Assembly: GCA_022113835.1 (NCBI GenBank)
Contig: JAILWY010000009.1
Span: 4,935,501 to 4,999,500, forward strand
Direction: 5' to 3'
DNA: 64,000 nucleotides
DNA from: Atopsyche davidsoni
Lineage: Eukaryota > Arthropoda > Insecta > Trichoptera > Hydrobiosidae
Below are positions 1-19,800 of this stretch, one piece after another. Every line of letters begins with the position of its first letter. The first letter of the stretch is position 1. The position numbers and the translations under genes are program-made. A model generated the notes under the pieces. It did no database searches and was not told the DNA's origin. It saw nothing but the letters and a program-made list of their open reading frames with translations.

Positions 1-3000
1 AACGTACGATATCCATAGCAAATAAGCAACACTATTTTACAGTAAAATATATATATTTTTTAATTTCTGTGTGTTTTCAATGTTTTTCCCTTAGTGCTTG
101 GTGTCTTACTCAACTGGTCTGATATTATTTTGAAGACACAAATAAATGCTTTGATATTTAATTAACCAAATTGAAAACATGTCAAAACTATGTAATACAT
201 CTACATTTGAATTTCGTTATTTTGTGCGTACCTATATTTAATTGGTGTAAACTGTTTTCCGTCCGATAAATAAATTACAAATCATTCACAGGATGTGCAT
301 CGACCTCGTTTATTAAAGTGATAGTCACCGGCCACTAGCATACTACCTGCGCAAAAGTAGTACCCAAGTCTTACATACAACAAATTATTCATATGCAGGA
401 TTAAATTTTTAATCATTGTAACGAATACATAAACAGGTCAAGGAGGAGTCTTCAGTTTACGATTTACAGTGTCTTATTAAAATTGATTTTTTTCAATAAA
501 ACCTCTGACCCTCTTGTGGGTGCAAATGCAGCCTTACCTTCCCTTTCCTCCACCGAAAGGTTCTTAAATAATTAATCATATATACCCATTGATTGCATAC
601 TCCCACGAAGGCTGTACAAGAACTGACCGGACCTTCTACTCGATTAAATAATAATTAGATTTTAGTATCTCATTATAATCTACTTACTTCCAATATTTGG
701 CAGCAAGTTGTTATTAGTATCATAATTGTTTTGATAATTCGGCGATTAAGTGCTCAATAAAATTTTATTATTAAATTAGATTGAAAAAATCGGGTTAAGC
801 TAGGAATTGTTGGCACATTTTGTTTTGTTGGGTAACAGACACAAATGCAATATTGCAAACCTTCTTAACCAGGACAGCGTGTAGGTAAACTATTATATAA
901 CTTCGTATGATCCTACGAATAGATAAACAATGCACTACGGTACAAAACTGCACATTCATTTGCGTAGGCTCAAATGCAGCTCGATTCAACAAGGTGAGTG
1001 CAGGTACTTGCACAGAAAGGAAGTCGAGGTGTGATACTTGCAGGGACCGCGGACCAGAATGTTAGAAATAAAGCAATCCACCGACTGGCCGATCATGTGT
1101 GACAGCCACGATTTACTTTTACTTACCTAAGCGTGTCGTTTTTGTTTCAATAGCCTTTGTTTTTACTTTTGAGGTCTGCTTCACGCTACAGGGAGCGCGG
1201 TCCCCAAAAACGAACAGCGAACCAAGAAAACCCGAGTTTGCAAATCATATCTGCGACCGTTGCGTCAAAATATTGTTAAAAATGTATTGTCGAAGAAATA
1301 TTGGGCGTTACGTTGAAACGGAAGTTTATTCTTCAACTTATGCAAAAAGGTTTTTTTTTTTTACACATATTTTTCCCTACACGAACTCAATAACGAAACC
1401 CATATCGTATTAGCCTCACAACCTGCGGATCAGGGGGCACTCCGTATAATAAGCAAATCCTCAAGAACTATTGTAAATTAACATAAAAGAAAATAAAAAA
1501 CCTTAGAATTAAATTATTAATTTAATGAATAACATTTTTTTTAAATAACTGATAAAACTACCTGCACAATAATTAATCCAAAATGCTAACCTTTGTAAAA
1601 TGCAGGTTATTAGCTGTTTTATTGTTGTTATCATAGAAATTATAATTACAACGTATAATAAATTCATTTGAAAACAACCTTCGAGCTATATTTCATAACG
1701 ACTATTGCAAGGTATCGAGATTTACAAATTTCCATTCGGTTAGACATTGTATTGATTGTTTTCTAAAGCGAAACAATGAGCGATAAACATCTTACGGAGG
1801 ATATCCCTGCATTCTTAGCAACATAATGAAAATCCTGAAAATACCAATATCTAGTAAAAATGCGCTTGTTAATTCCCGTTTATTTAACAAGCATTTGGGC
1901 TCACGTCTAGTCGTCAGTCGACAGCAAAAAAGTGGCATGGGAACACGTGTTTTTGAGTCATTTTTCCGAGCTTTCATTCATGGATGTTAAAAACATAGCA
2001 ATCCTCTGCAGGGACTTGAAGAACACTCAACTTATGTTAGTTTACAATACTACAAATTTATTAGAATTAATTTTGTTAAAAACCAACACAACACTTAAAA
2101 TTCAAAGTAAGTATTATTTGTCTTTAGTCAACGTTATATATAGATGTTATCGATATCTCTAAAAGATTTATTGAATCGATCAAATTCAAAGAGGTTGATT
2201 CATTTTATATCCATGTAAGAGTGTTTTAAATTGAAAGTTTGTCCAACTGAACTCCTTATTGCATAACAAATTAAAATAAGTGAATGCTCAACACTGGCGA
2301 GATGAATACCAAATAGGTGGAACAATGAAGATTTATAGAGTTATATTTCTCAAGAGCTATCATAATTAGTTTTAGTCGATCGTTGAATATCAGAATCGGA
2401 AATAATATTTCATAACAGAAATTACTCAACCCGCTTTATAATAAATTTTAAAGTATAAACTTAACGACTAACTTATTTTCACTAAGCTTCCGTTTTTATC
2501 TAGCATTAAAAAAAACATTACATAGGGAGGCGACATAAAGCAGCTACGTAGCTAATTATTATTAAAAATAAAATCAATCCAATCCAAATATATTAATTCC
2601 CTTGCATTGTATAGATAGTGAATATTAAACTCAGTGATCATTTAAAAAAACTTTTGCCTCTTTCTCCAACACTTTTTGATATGCTTAGTTCTAAAATGTC
2701 TATAAAACCTCAACTGCTTGAAGATGCTTATTTAGCATGCTGGCGAAACTAAGCGTTAAAAAATAAAAAAAACGGAAACATCACTAAAATATTTCTTCAA
2801 ATAAAAATTATTCCTTAAAAAAATACTTTATGAAATAATTAATTATCAAAATATAATAAAAGTTAGTCAATAAAAAAGAAACAAAGCTATTTACATGTTG
2901 AATATTTTAATAAAGCATATCAGTATACGATTTTTTGTCTTTAAACACACCTGTGTATTTTTTGATTAAAAACAACATCATAGTTTATCATTATAAGAAA

Positions 3001-3069
3001 TTACAACCCATAGGTTTTATGAAAAAAAAATTTCAAGCATTTTATAAGTATATATATATATATGTATAC

Positions 3070-3157
<88 letters not shown>

Positions 3158-3431
3158 TATATATATTTATATATATATATATATATTTATATTCATATAT
3201 TTAATTTTTAGTGAAATCTTCTTACGTTAATATATCCAAAACATGCGTTTTAAATCCGTGTATGTGGTGTCGTATAATAAAACCATAGACAATATGAAGT
3301 GCTATCGACATTGACATTCAGCAGCCTTAAACTGTTAGAAGTTTATATTTGAATATTATTTGGCAGTTTGTCCGAAATAATATGATATTATAATTATACT
3401 TATCATATAAATATCCGAAATGCATAATAAC
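1..3431. other. AT-rich upstream region of PASK, no supported gene
   Basis: No stretch here has the G+C rise, splice signals and protein-like reading frame of the genes further on. The open frames present are short and low in complexity. A TA microsatellite lies at about 3049-3199. The last few hundred bases before 3432 should contain the PASK promoter and 5' untranslated sequence, but I see no clear TATA box or initiator that I would commit to. Slightly GC-richer patches at about 950-1100 and 1190-1260 could be old regulatory or exonic sequence; I cannot assign them. Confidence 0.5.
3049..3199. repeat. TA dinucleotide microsatellite
   Basis: About 150 bp of almost uninterrupted TA, broken by a few GTATAC, ACATAT, TTCATA and TTTATA variants. 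It lies some 230 bp upstream of the proposed PASK start codon. The tract can form cruciforms and is expected to vary in length between individuals. The apparent tyrosine/isoleucine reading frame across it is an artefact of the repeat. Confidence 0.95.
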
Positions 3432-10885
<7,454 letters not shown>

Positions 10886-11644
10886 TGAAATTCTGTGATA
10901 ATGATGATTTTCTTCAACATACAACACTAGTGCATATTTTACGACACACCCAGACATTATAATTTGACACAGCTAGCACCGGCGCAGCAGCGACACAAAT
11001 TTTATTCTAGTTGTAAAATTTTCTATGAAGCTATACATTGTGATTTTTCATAGTAGTGAGCTTAAATGATTGCCAGTAGTATCTCTTAGTATTTAGAAGA
11101 TTAAACATATATTTTTTTATAAACATTAAAATGTATAGAATGAGAAAGACCTATGATTATATAGTCTGCTTTAAAATTCGGCCACTTAGAGCTTTATACA
11201 CTAAATTTGATTTTCAAATTATAGAAATAGCATTCATTATAAGAGATGGTAGTCCAAATTGTAATTTTAAAAGAGGTTATTCCTTGCTTACACAAGTATT
11301 TATCTCATCTTACTCATCAATTTTCTATACTTATATTGTAGTTACTATTTTTATATTTATTAATAATACTATAGTAGCTTATATGCTTTTACATCATACT
11401 CATTTCATATTACTTTCGATGAAAATATTTCAAATTCAATTATCACTTGAGCTTGATTAATCAAATACATCATTCAATTTACAAGAGCAATATTAGTCAT
11501 TTTAAAATTGGCATGTATTTCAAAATCCATCTCGAAGGCTTGCAAAGAAAAAATATTTAATTTAATGCTTGGCGACAAAGTCAATGCTTTAACAATGTAA
11601 ATTTGAATTTTATATAATATTTAAGTAATAACACTCTCAATAAA
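10886..11644 (+). other. Probable PASK 3' untranslated region
   Basis: AT-rich sequence following the PASK stop codon. The first clear AATAAA signal that I would accept is at 11639-11644, which would give a 3' UTR of roughly 760-780 nt. An open frame inside it (11131-11460) is low-complexity Ile/Phe/Tyr-rich sequence and has no protein-like character. The real cleavage site needs transcript data. Confidence 0.5.
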
Positions 11645-14600
11645 ACTTGACCACATATAACCTATTATATCACTGTGAACATTACTTTAATGCTTATTAT
11701 TAATAAATGTTAGTAAATACGTTGACTAATATCGTACTGACCCGAATACATGAGTCTTGAAAACAACCTAACCTGATAATTTTGATTTTACAAGTTATAG
11801 CACTATTGTACCCCTCAATTTTGATCACCTTCATTAACTGGAAAATCCTCCAATTTGAATGGTATTTATTTTATGAAGAGAGTTGTCAATACTCTATTCA
11901 GAAAAATATATTTTAATATTCAAGATCTCAAATATAACACATGTGTCATTTAAATCGCCCAGTTTGATAAAAATCATCTTATTTATTCATTTTGAAAAAT
12001 TGCATGAGTTGCAAAATTCATTTTGTTTAGGTGGTTTTTTTTTTATCCAGTAGTATTGTTGCGTTTATTCGCATCCAAAGGCGAAAATATCATGTTTTAG
12101 TGTGCGTGACATGTTAGTGCTTCGTTAATATTAATTTTGGTGTGCAAGACGACTTGTGGAATTGGAAGAATTATTTATCGTATTAAAATCGAGCCAATTA
12201 CTAAACTCAATTCCCTTACTTGAATGCTCACAACAATTAATAATATTATCCCTAACAAAATAACCAAAGAATTATTATTTAAGAAATTGGTAAATGTATG
12301 CAATTATTTTATAAAAAAATTGTAGGTTCTGTATTATAAAGAAATTCATATTTGAAGCAAAAAAAAAACTTGTGTCCTACAAAGATTTCCGTAAATACTG
12401 AGTTTTTGTATATTTCAAAACAATGTCTTTATTTTTAATTCACTCATTTATAAATCTTGTTATTCTATTTCCTAAAATTACAAAAATCTCACGAGCTGAT
12501 TGTCAAAAATTTACTGTCTTTAAATTTATCTCTAATACTTACATTTCAATGTGATCCAAACAGTGTTAAATCCTATGAAGTAATAATGATCTCATAATTA
12601 ATATTTCATAGTCAGTGTTTAAATTTTCTTCTATTTATAATTATTCCTCTTGTTACTCGTGTCATTCTTTCATCTGAAAACTTCCAAGAATGAAAATTTC
12701 TAATCACTCTGTTTTTAATAATTATCTTCTCTATCTGAATTATCGATGTCTCTTCAAAAATCTTTAAGAACATAAAATAACTAATTTAAGCGCAGAGTTT
12801 GTATTTGATAAATGGTGCTAATTAGAAAGTCAACAATTACACGGAGAGTGTGTTTTCGAGCAAAATCACTCTATGACTTCAATAAATTCAAAGACTCGTC
12901 TGTTTGATAATCATATAATAAATTAAAAGCTTTATTAATATCTCAAAAATCAATTTGTTAGCACGTCGTAGTTTTTCACAAAAAAATATTTGTACTTTAA
13001 ATATGTATTTCCTATTCAAAAATTTTCTACCAATTTGTACCTATATTAGCATGCAGAAAAACGTATTAAAATTTTCCATACAAAATTGAACCTAAATAAG
13101 TATTAATTATTCTCACTCTATTGCATTGTTTATTTTTATTCACCATAACGCAAAATTATTATTATTACTACTATTTGTATCATAGCTAAGATTTAGTATT
13201 TTATACAAATCAATTTGCTAGAGCATTAATTAAGACTATGTACTGTTTCTACATGTTAAGAATGTATGAGTGCGTTTACATCAGCCGTATTTTCTCAATA
13301 TATCTTATACCAATATGTACATAACAAATCAATATGTTGCAGAATCTCACAGGGTTAAACTAATCATTCCATTATGTATCATATTAGAAATATTAAACAG
13401 TTAAGATTGGAGGCAGAAGATTATGCGTGATTTCACACTAGCAATGGCTTTATGTAAGAACAAGTTAAGCAGTGTATATGGAGTAGAACGGCCAACATGG
13501 CCAGCAAGTATTGTCGCAAAATAAATTCATCAAAGGGATGACATCAGCTGTTGTTACTTAAATTATTTATTCAAGATATGTCGGAATATTTCACATCCGG
13601 CTTGCTGTGTGTGTGCAATCAACTAAAAAGCCTAACGCAGAAACCTGATATCACACGATATGCGATATAAGTAACAATAACATAGATGGCCCAAGATTTT
13701 TTTATTATGTATGTAGAACAAGATTTTTTGTACACAGCTGTAATATTTCTTATTTATTTGTGATTAGATTTCCGATTACGATTTTCATTGGTAATATTTT
13801 ATGTTGCTCTGCCATCTATCTGCCAACATTGTGTCTCTAGTAATGTGATACAGTTTTGTACCATATGAGATGCAACCCTTCGTAAGTCAAGGGGCACACC
13901 CAGAACTTTTGCTTTTCTAATTCAATAAAAATGGGGTCTGCACGTAATTTTGTTATATTGCTTAATCGTTGATCTGGTGATTACAACAATATTATTTTTT
14001 TACATACATAATTTAGACAAAAATATTAAAAAATTTAAGGCTGGCGGCTCCAAATCTTTCCCTTCTAAGTACGCTACAGGTTCACATACAACTTTCCATA
14101 AACCAATTGACAGAATGCTTACAGATATTTTGCATGTAAGTATATTAGAAGACAATAAAAAATTAATAAAACATGTAATTACTGAGTTTGAAATATCTTG
14201 TACTGTTCCAAACGTCTATGTATAATAAGTTTTTTCTTATTTTGTAATGTGCATAAACGTAAGTATAACATCAACAAATGGTTTCATTGACAATTGTGCA
14301 CAGTGCTTTATAAATGTCAGTATTAGAAGAACAATATTTTCCGTATAACTTATTTGCAAACAGGGTGATTAGGGAACTTTAGTAGAGAAAAATGTAGCTT
14401 TCCCTATGCGTGTCTTTAGTGCCTTACAGCCATTTCAAAAAATACCTGTTACATTAATACCTTAATCGTGAATAAATTGTTCAGAAAACTATCTATCTTT
14501 TATTTTTTTAATTAATCATTTCTGATCTCAACAAATACTTGTCATCGAAAGACTCAATACTGCCGGAAACCAACACAAATAATCATTACTTTAATCACAA

Positions 14601-15963
14601 ATCAGCATTACTCAGCAGTCTTCATCAAATAATACTTCATCAAATAATACTTCATCAAATAGTAACCTAACTAATTACTCTATAATCGGTTAACCAAAAA
14701 TTATTACGAATAATAATTATACAAATGTAAACATTTAACGACTAATCAAGTCTACTGTATTCATACATACAATCCAACACTACCTAAATTATTATGCCAT
14801 TCTATCTCTTACAAATATCACTTGGCTATGCAGTAATTTATCTGGTAGTCCATTATCCGATTTCAATCAGCGATAATAACATTTAATCAATAATAGTTAT
14901 TTATTCAATATCAACTTTAATCTAATTATTTTCATATTTGGTAAACACAAACTAAACTGTCACAACACATTTATTAAAAAATATCACAAAATCCATTATA
15001 TTAGATAAATATTAAAACCTGTTAAATGTATAATTTGTTTTTCCAACATCACCAAATAATATAAAAATGATTTTTTCTGATGCATTCAAAACTTTGAGAC
15101 GTCTAAAAATGGCCAGTCTGCTTAAAATCAAAATAATGATTCAACAACCTCACATTGCTGACAAAACTAGGATGATACCCCTTCATTCTCCGATATCTAT
15201 GAGAAATGAAAATAATAATTTGTATGGTTGCATACTTCAAAAGATACTCTACCTATATTATTCTAAAAGTATTACATGTGATGCATGCCTCAAGAGACGT
15301 ACAGAAAGCAAAACAGTCAGCATAACCATTGCTAAACAATCTGAGATGACATCCAATAACCTAACATACTCGACATGGTGCTTTTAGTTCTTTATTTTGA
15401 TACAATAGTTTTTTTTTTTTAATGACGTTGATATTATTTAATTTACTACCTGTGGTATTAATGTCAAAGCATACTAATTAATTATGACAAAAACTACAAT
15501 CTTTACTTTTTTTACATTTGATGTTTAGATTTTCATAGTAAACATCGGGGATGCCATTACTACAAAAAAAGTCTAACCGCCAATCACCTCAGATCGAGGT
15601 CACGGTTAATTTATTATTATTATTTTAAAATTATATTTTATAAAAGATAAAAAAAATATTCAGGCCAAATTAAACTATCTCTTGGTCGTATTTGCAGTTT
15701 ATTTTTAGTAACAGTCTTGTCTGATAGGTCAAAGCTGCGCTGGACTAAATTTCTCCAACTGCGCAAATCGATCATGACAAAAATAATAACATATTTTTTA
15801 ATATTATAATTTATTGCCAATCAATAAATTATTAAATATAATTTTTTTTAGTTTAAGTAATTTTTTTAACAAAATTATATTAAATTAAATATAAATGCTT
15901 AGATTATATATATATATATATATATAAATAGATGCTAAGATTTATAAACAAAAATATCTGGCA
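11645..15963. other. AT-rich intergenic region between PASK and PREP
   Basis: About 4.3 kb of very AT-rich sequence. I see no coding exon, no tRNA and no complete transposon. A 15-bp unit (TTCATCAAATAATAC) is repeated nearly three times at 14621-14663, and a short TA run lies near 15907-15926. Open frames at 13950-14225 and 15067-15387 have unbiased composition and no recognisable domain or useful splice context, so I do not call them genes. Confidence 0.5.
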
Positions 15964-16200
15964 GTGCCACTCCCTGATAGTTTGCTGGGTGGTACAGCTT
16001 TGCCAGCGGTGTTAGTGCTGTCGCCTGCTGTCGGGTGCTGTCGAGTGCTGTCGGGTGCTACTTTGAACGTTTCAACGAAAGTGAACGCGTCCGTTTCTAT
16101 GGGAAATTTGCCCCATAAACCCAATGACGTTAGCTGTCAGATCTTACTCCCTCTTTTCAATTTTAGCTTGTCATCAGATACAAAGAGTCGCTCCAGCTAG
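15964..16200 (+). promoter_or_regulatory. GC-richer island upstream of PREP: candidate promoter/first exon
   Basis: This block is distinctly richer in G+C and CpG than the sequence on either side. It lies about 640-870 bp upstream of the acceptor (16835) of the first PREP coding exon. That exon begins with untranslated sequence, so a non-coding first exon must exist upstream, and this island is the best position for it. I could not pick a convincing donor. It contains a 10-bp tandem repeat (see separate entry). Confidence 0.4.
16016..16059. repeat. 10-bp tandem repeat TGCTGTCGRG
   Basis: Four consecutive units (TGCTGTCGCC, TGCTGTCGGG, TGCTGTCGAG, TGCTGTCGGG) followed by a partial TGCT, inside the GC-richer island upstream of PREP. 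Whether it binds a factor is unknown. Confidence 0.85.
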
Positions 16201-16892
16201 AAACATATCCAAGCTTTTTTCTTGTCATCGTGATTTCAATTTTACTGCTTCAAAATATGTATGTATTTTTACGCATAACCTCAATACAGTATGTGAATAG
16301 AAATCCCGCTGTTTAGTTCTACAAGCAAGGTCTATTATCTAATTTAATCTAATAAATCACTTATACCTGCTATAATACTGGCAGTTTCCACTGAGTCCCA
16401 GTGTTGAAAATCAGTTGTGATATTGTTTTTTTTATTTTGTGTATTATTGCAATTTATATTAACTTTCTGCAATCAAACACGAATCTGCAACTTTATCCTG
16501 CATGATTTTTCATTTGATGTATATCTTTCTTGTATGTATGTTTTAGCTCATTTTATATTTATCTCTACATCGACAAATATTTACATACTGAATTATTGCT
16601 ACTCTTATTGTAAATGACATGACATACTACAATGTGATATGATATTCTCTACTATTGACAGAATGATTGTCAGATTGTACTTCACCTTTTTGAAGTTTTT
16701 TAGTTGATACTGCAACAATGTTCAGTTTTTTTTAATTACCTATTCCAATTGTAACAATAATTTTTTTTATTAATCTCAAAGATTAAAATATTTTCCTTTG
16801 TTATATTTTATCAATAATTTTGTTTTGTTTTTCAGCTTCAACCCAAATTTCTTAGTACTACTATTAGCAATAATAAAGTAACTGCTACTAAC

Positions 16893-19800
16893 ATGTCTTT
16901 TGATTATCCAACTGCCTTCAGAGACAAAACCGTAATTGATGTTTATCACGGGACTGAGGTGTGTACATTTTCTGTTATCAAATAACTAATAAAAGCAAAA
17001 TTCTTCAAAAATGTCAACATTGAAAGATGTTTATTAATATAATTTATAGATAGCAGATCCGTATCGTTGGCTAGAGGACCCCGAAGCTGATGAGACTGCA
17101 AAGTTTGTGGATTCTCAGAATGCTATCACGAGGCCTTACCTCGACAGTTGTGTGTACAAATCTGACATCAATGCTCGCCTGACCCAACTGTGGAATTTCC
17201 CCAAATACTCTTGTCCTTTTAAACGAAGCTCAAGATATTTCTTTTTTAAAAACACAGGACTTCAAAATCAAAGGTAAATTTGATCACATTAATGTGTTTA
17301 ACATTTAAACTTTCTTAAAGTTTATTTGAATATCATGCTTATTACAATTAATTTTTTTTAAATCTATCTTAGAAAATAGTTATACCATGTTTTGACTGAA
17401 TTAAACTTAATTATAATATTTATGTGTTGTAATAAAATAGAGCCTTTTTGTAGCCAACTAGCTACATTTGTATACATTGAGAAAATAACAATAATAAATA
17501 CAAATATTTTATTAATTATATGTGTTAGCATTGGGATCAAACAAACAACTCTTAAATGTTTGAGCTCTCATTAACTCAATTAATTGTTAAATAGATACCA
17601 TTCAATTCCCATCTGCTTTGGTTTTGTCAGAGGTAATAAAAAAATCAGGAATAAATCTATTTTATTTAAGTGTCCTGTATGTTCAAAATTCTTTGGATGG
17701 AGAAGCGACTGTTTTCCTCGACCCAAATACACTCTCGGAGGATGGCACCATAGCCCTGTCGGATTCTGCCTTCTCTGAAGACGGCGAGACTTACGCTTAC
17801 GGACTCAGTACCAGTGGTTCTGACTGGATAACATTGCATTTCAAAGATGTGAAGACAGGTTTGTTCTTATAAATATTTATAAGGCATCCATTTTCTATAA
17901 TAAAGATTATTTCTATTTTTCTATTAGTTCACAAAAGTTTTGGCAGCTTAAATTATCAACATGAATAGTGCATCTGAGATTTCACATATATTTAGATTTT
18001 TTTTAAATCGTAAATGGAGAACCCAAGAAAGTACACAAATTTGATGAACCGAGAGTCACCGAACATATTATGAAAATGATAATGGCACTCAAAATCGGAC
18101 AACTCAAAAGTACTGTCGATTCTATTAACCCTTTGCACTCGAGAGGTGCGGATTCCGCACCACACGATGTAATGCCGCAACTCGAGTGGTGCGGATTCCG
18201 CACCACTTTGTTTGGTGCGGAAATTCGATGTGCGGTGATAACTATTTATGGTTTCTTATCTGGTGATTTCTTGTTTATGTTTATGTGATCTTGTTCTTTA
18301 AAGTTCGTTACTAAGCACTGCCTATATAATTTTACAAAGATCATGTTATCTCCCTTTCAAACTACGCTAAAATTGCTTATCTAAGATTAGTGCGACACCA
18401 TAAAGCGAACTGCATTTTTGGTCTCATTTCGAACTTGACAGCCATGGCAAAATGACTGGATGTGTACCTAATCAACCCATATATTTTTTGCTTGTACTTC
18501 TTATCGTAATAATTCATTTGAAGGTCCTTATTTGCTTAAACTTATATTGCACTGAAGGATAGACTTTTTTCTCCCTCACAATATCAATAACCTCTTCATT
18601 CACATATCGAACCATTATTTTGTTTGGTTTATAATATATAATAATATTATGATAATGTGTATCTCACTAAACAGCTGAGAGGAGAACAGCCGCATAATCA
18701 CTTGTGGTATATGAAAACCTTAGTTCGGCAATTGACTGGAGATTTTCGTCAGACACGTGCTAGAGCTTCACTTCAACCTGCGATTCCGAAAATATCCGCC
18801 TAAGTGGAAAGCTGCATAACATTCTAACAGGAGTTAGGAAGGATTGCAAAGTCTGCTATCAAAAAAATAAACCCGGCAAAAGACATCAAACGACATACTT
18901 TTGTGATACTTGTCCCGAAAAGCCGGGCATGCATCTCGGCAATTGTTACATGAAATATCATACAAAGCAAAATTACAAAGACTTATGTTTACGAAATTAT
19001 CTTCGTAAAGATGTAAATATACATTAAATATTAAAATAAAAAAGTTTTATGGGTTAATTTGTGTGTGTGATCATTTTAAGTTAGAGGTGAAAAATTCATC
19101 AAAAGTGCTACGAAACGCTTCGAGTTGCTGATTAGTCCGCGCGGAAACGGTCTCGAGCGCAAAGGGTTAACAAAAATATAATATTAATAAAAATTTGGAT
19201 CATTTCAATATTTTAACCAAGCTTGTTAATTCTGATAATAATTTTAGCAAGAATAATACTTTCGAAGAATTTAAACTCAGTGTGTCCATGGATAACACAA
19301 TTTTTTGAAATATTTTTTATCTTTACTTTTACGGGTGACATAAATCTGCACAGCCCTTTTTATTACCTAAAATAAATACCATTGATTAAACAAATATTAT
19401 TCTATGAAAATAATGAGTACTGCAAATATAGATATCTAATATCTTATCTATGTGGCGTGAAAGTACCTTTTTAAGTACTAGCCACAGCATGTTGCAACCT
19501 CAAGATCAACATGTTGATAAATTATTAATGTGTCTTAATCATAATAAACCAACACTTCTGATTTTTTGTATTATATCCCTTGATTATGTTTTTAGTCTCG
19601 TTTAGTTTTTAATACCTTGTATCAAAAAAGTCAAACTTATTTGAGATGATTTTTGAAACATAGTGTATAAATTTAGCTGAATTTTCAATAATTCCTATTA
19701 TAATTTTTTTAGGAACTAACTATCCTGAAGTTCTGGAAAAAATCAAGTTCTCTTCTGTTTCTTGGACCAAAGACAATAAAGGAATATTTTATGGGGTAAA

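Noticed and set aside
2935..3204. Open frame of alternating Tyr/Ile residues
   Set aside because: It is the translation of the TA microsatellite; no protein-like start or domain.
11131..11460. 104+ codon frame in the PASK 3' region
   Set aside because: AT-driven Ile/Phe/Tyr composition and no domain; lies in the probable 3' UTR.
17992..18288. Small frames over the left end of the intronic piggyBac-like element
   Set aside because: They are created by the palindromic repeats; not the transposase frame.
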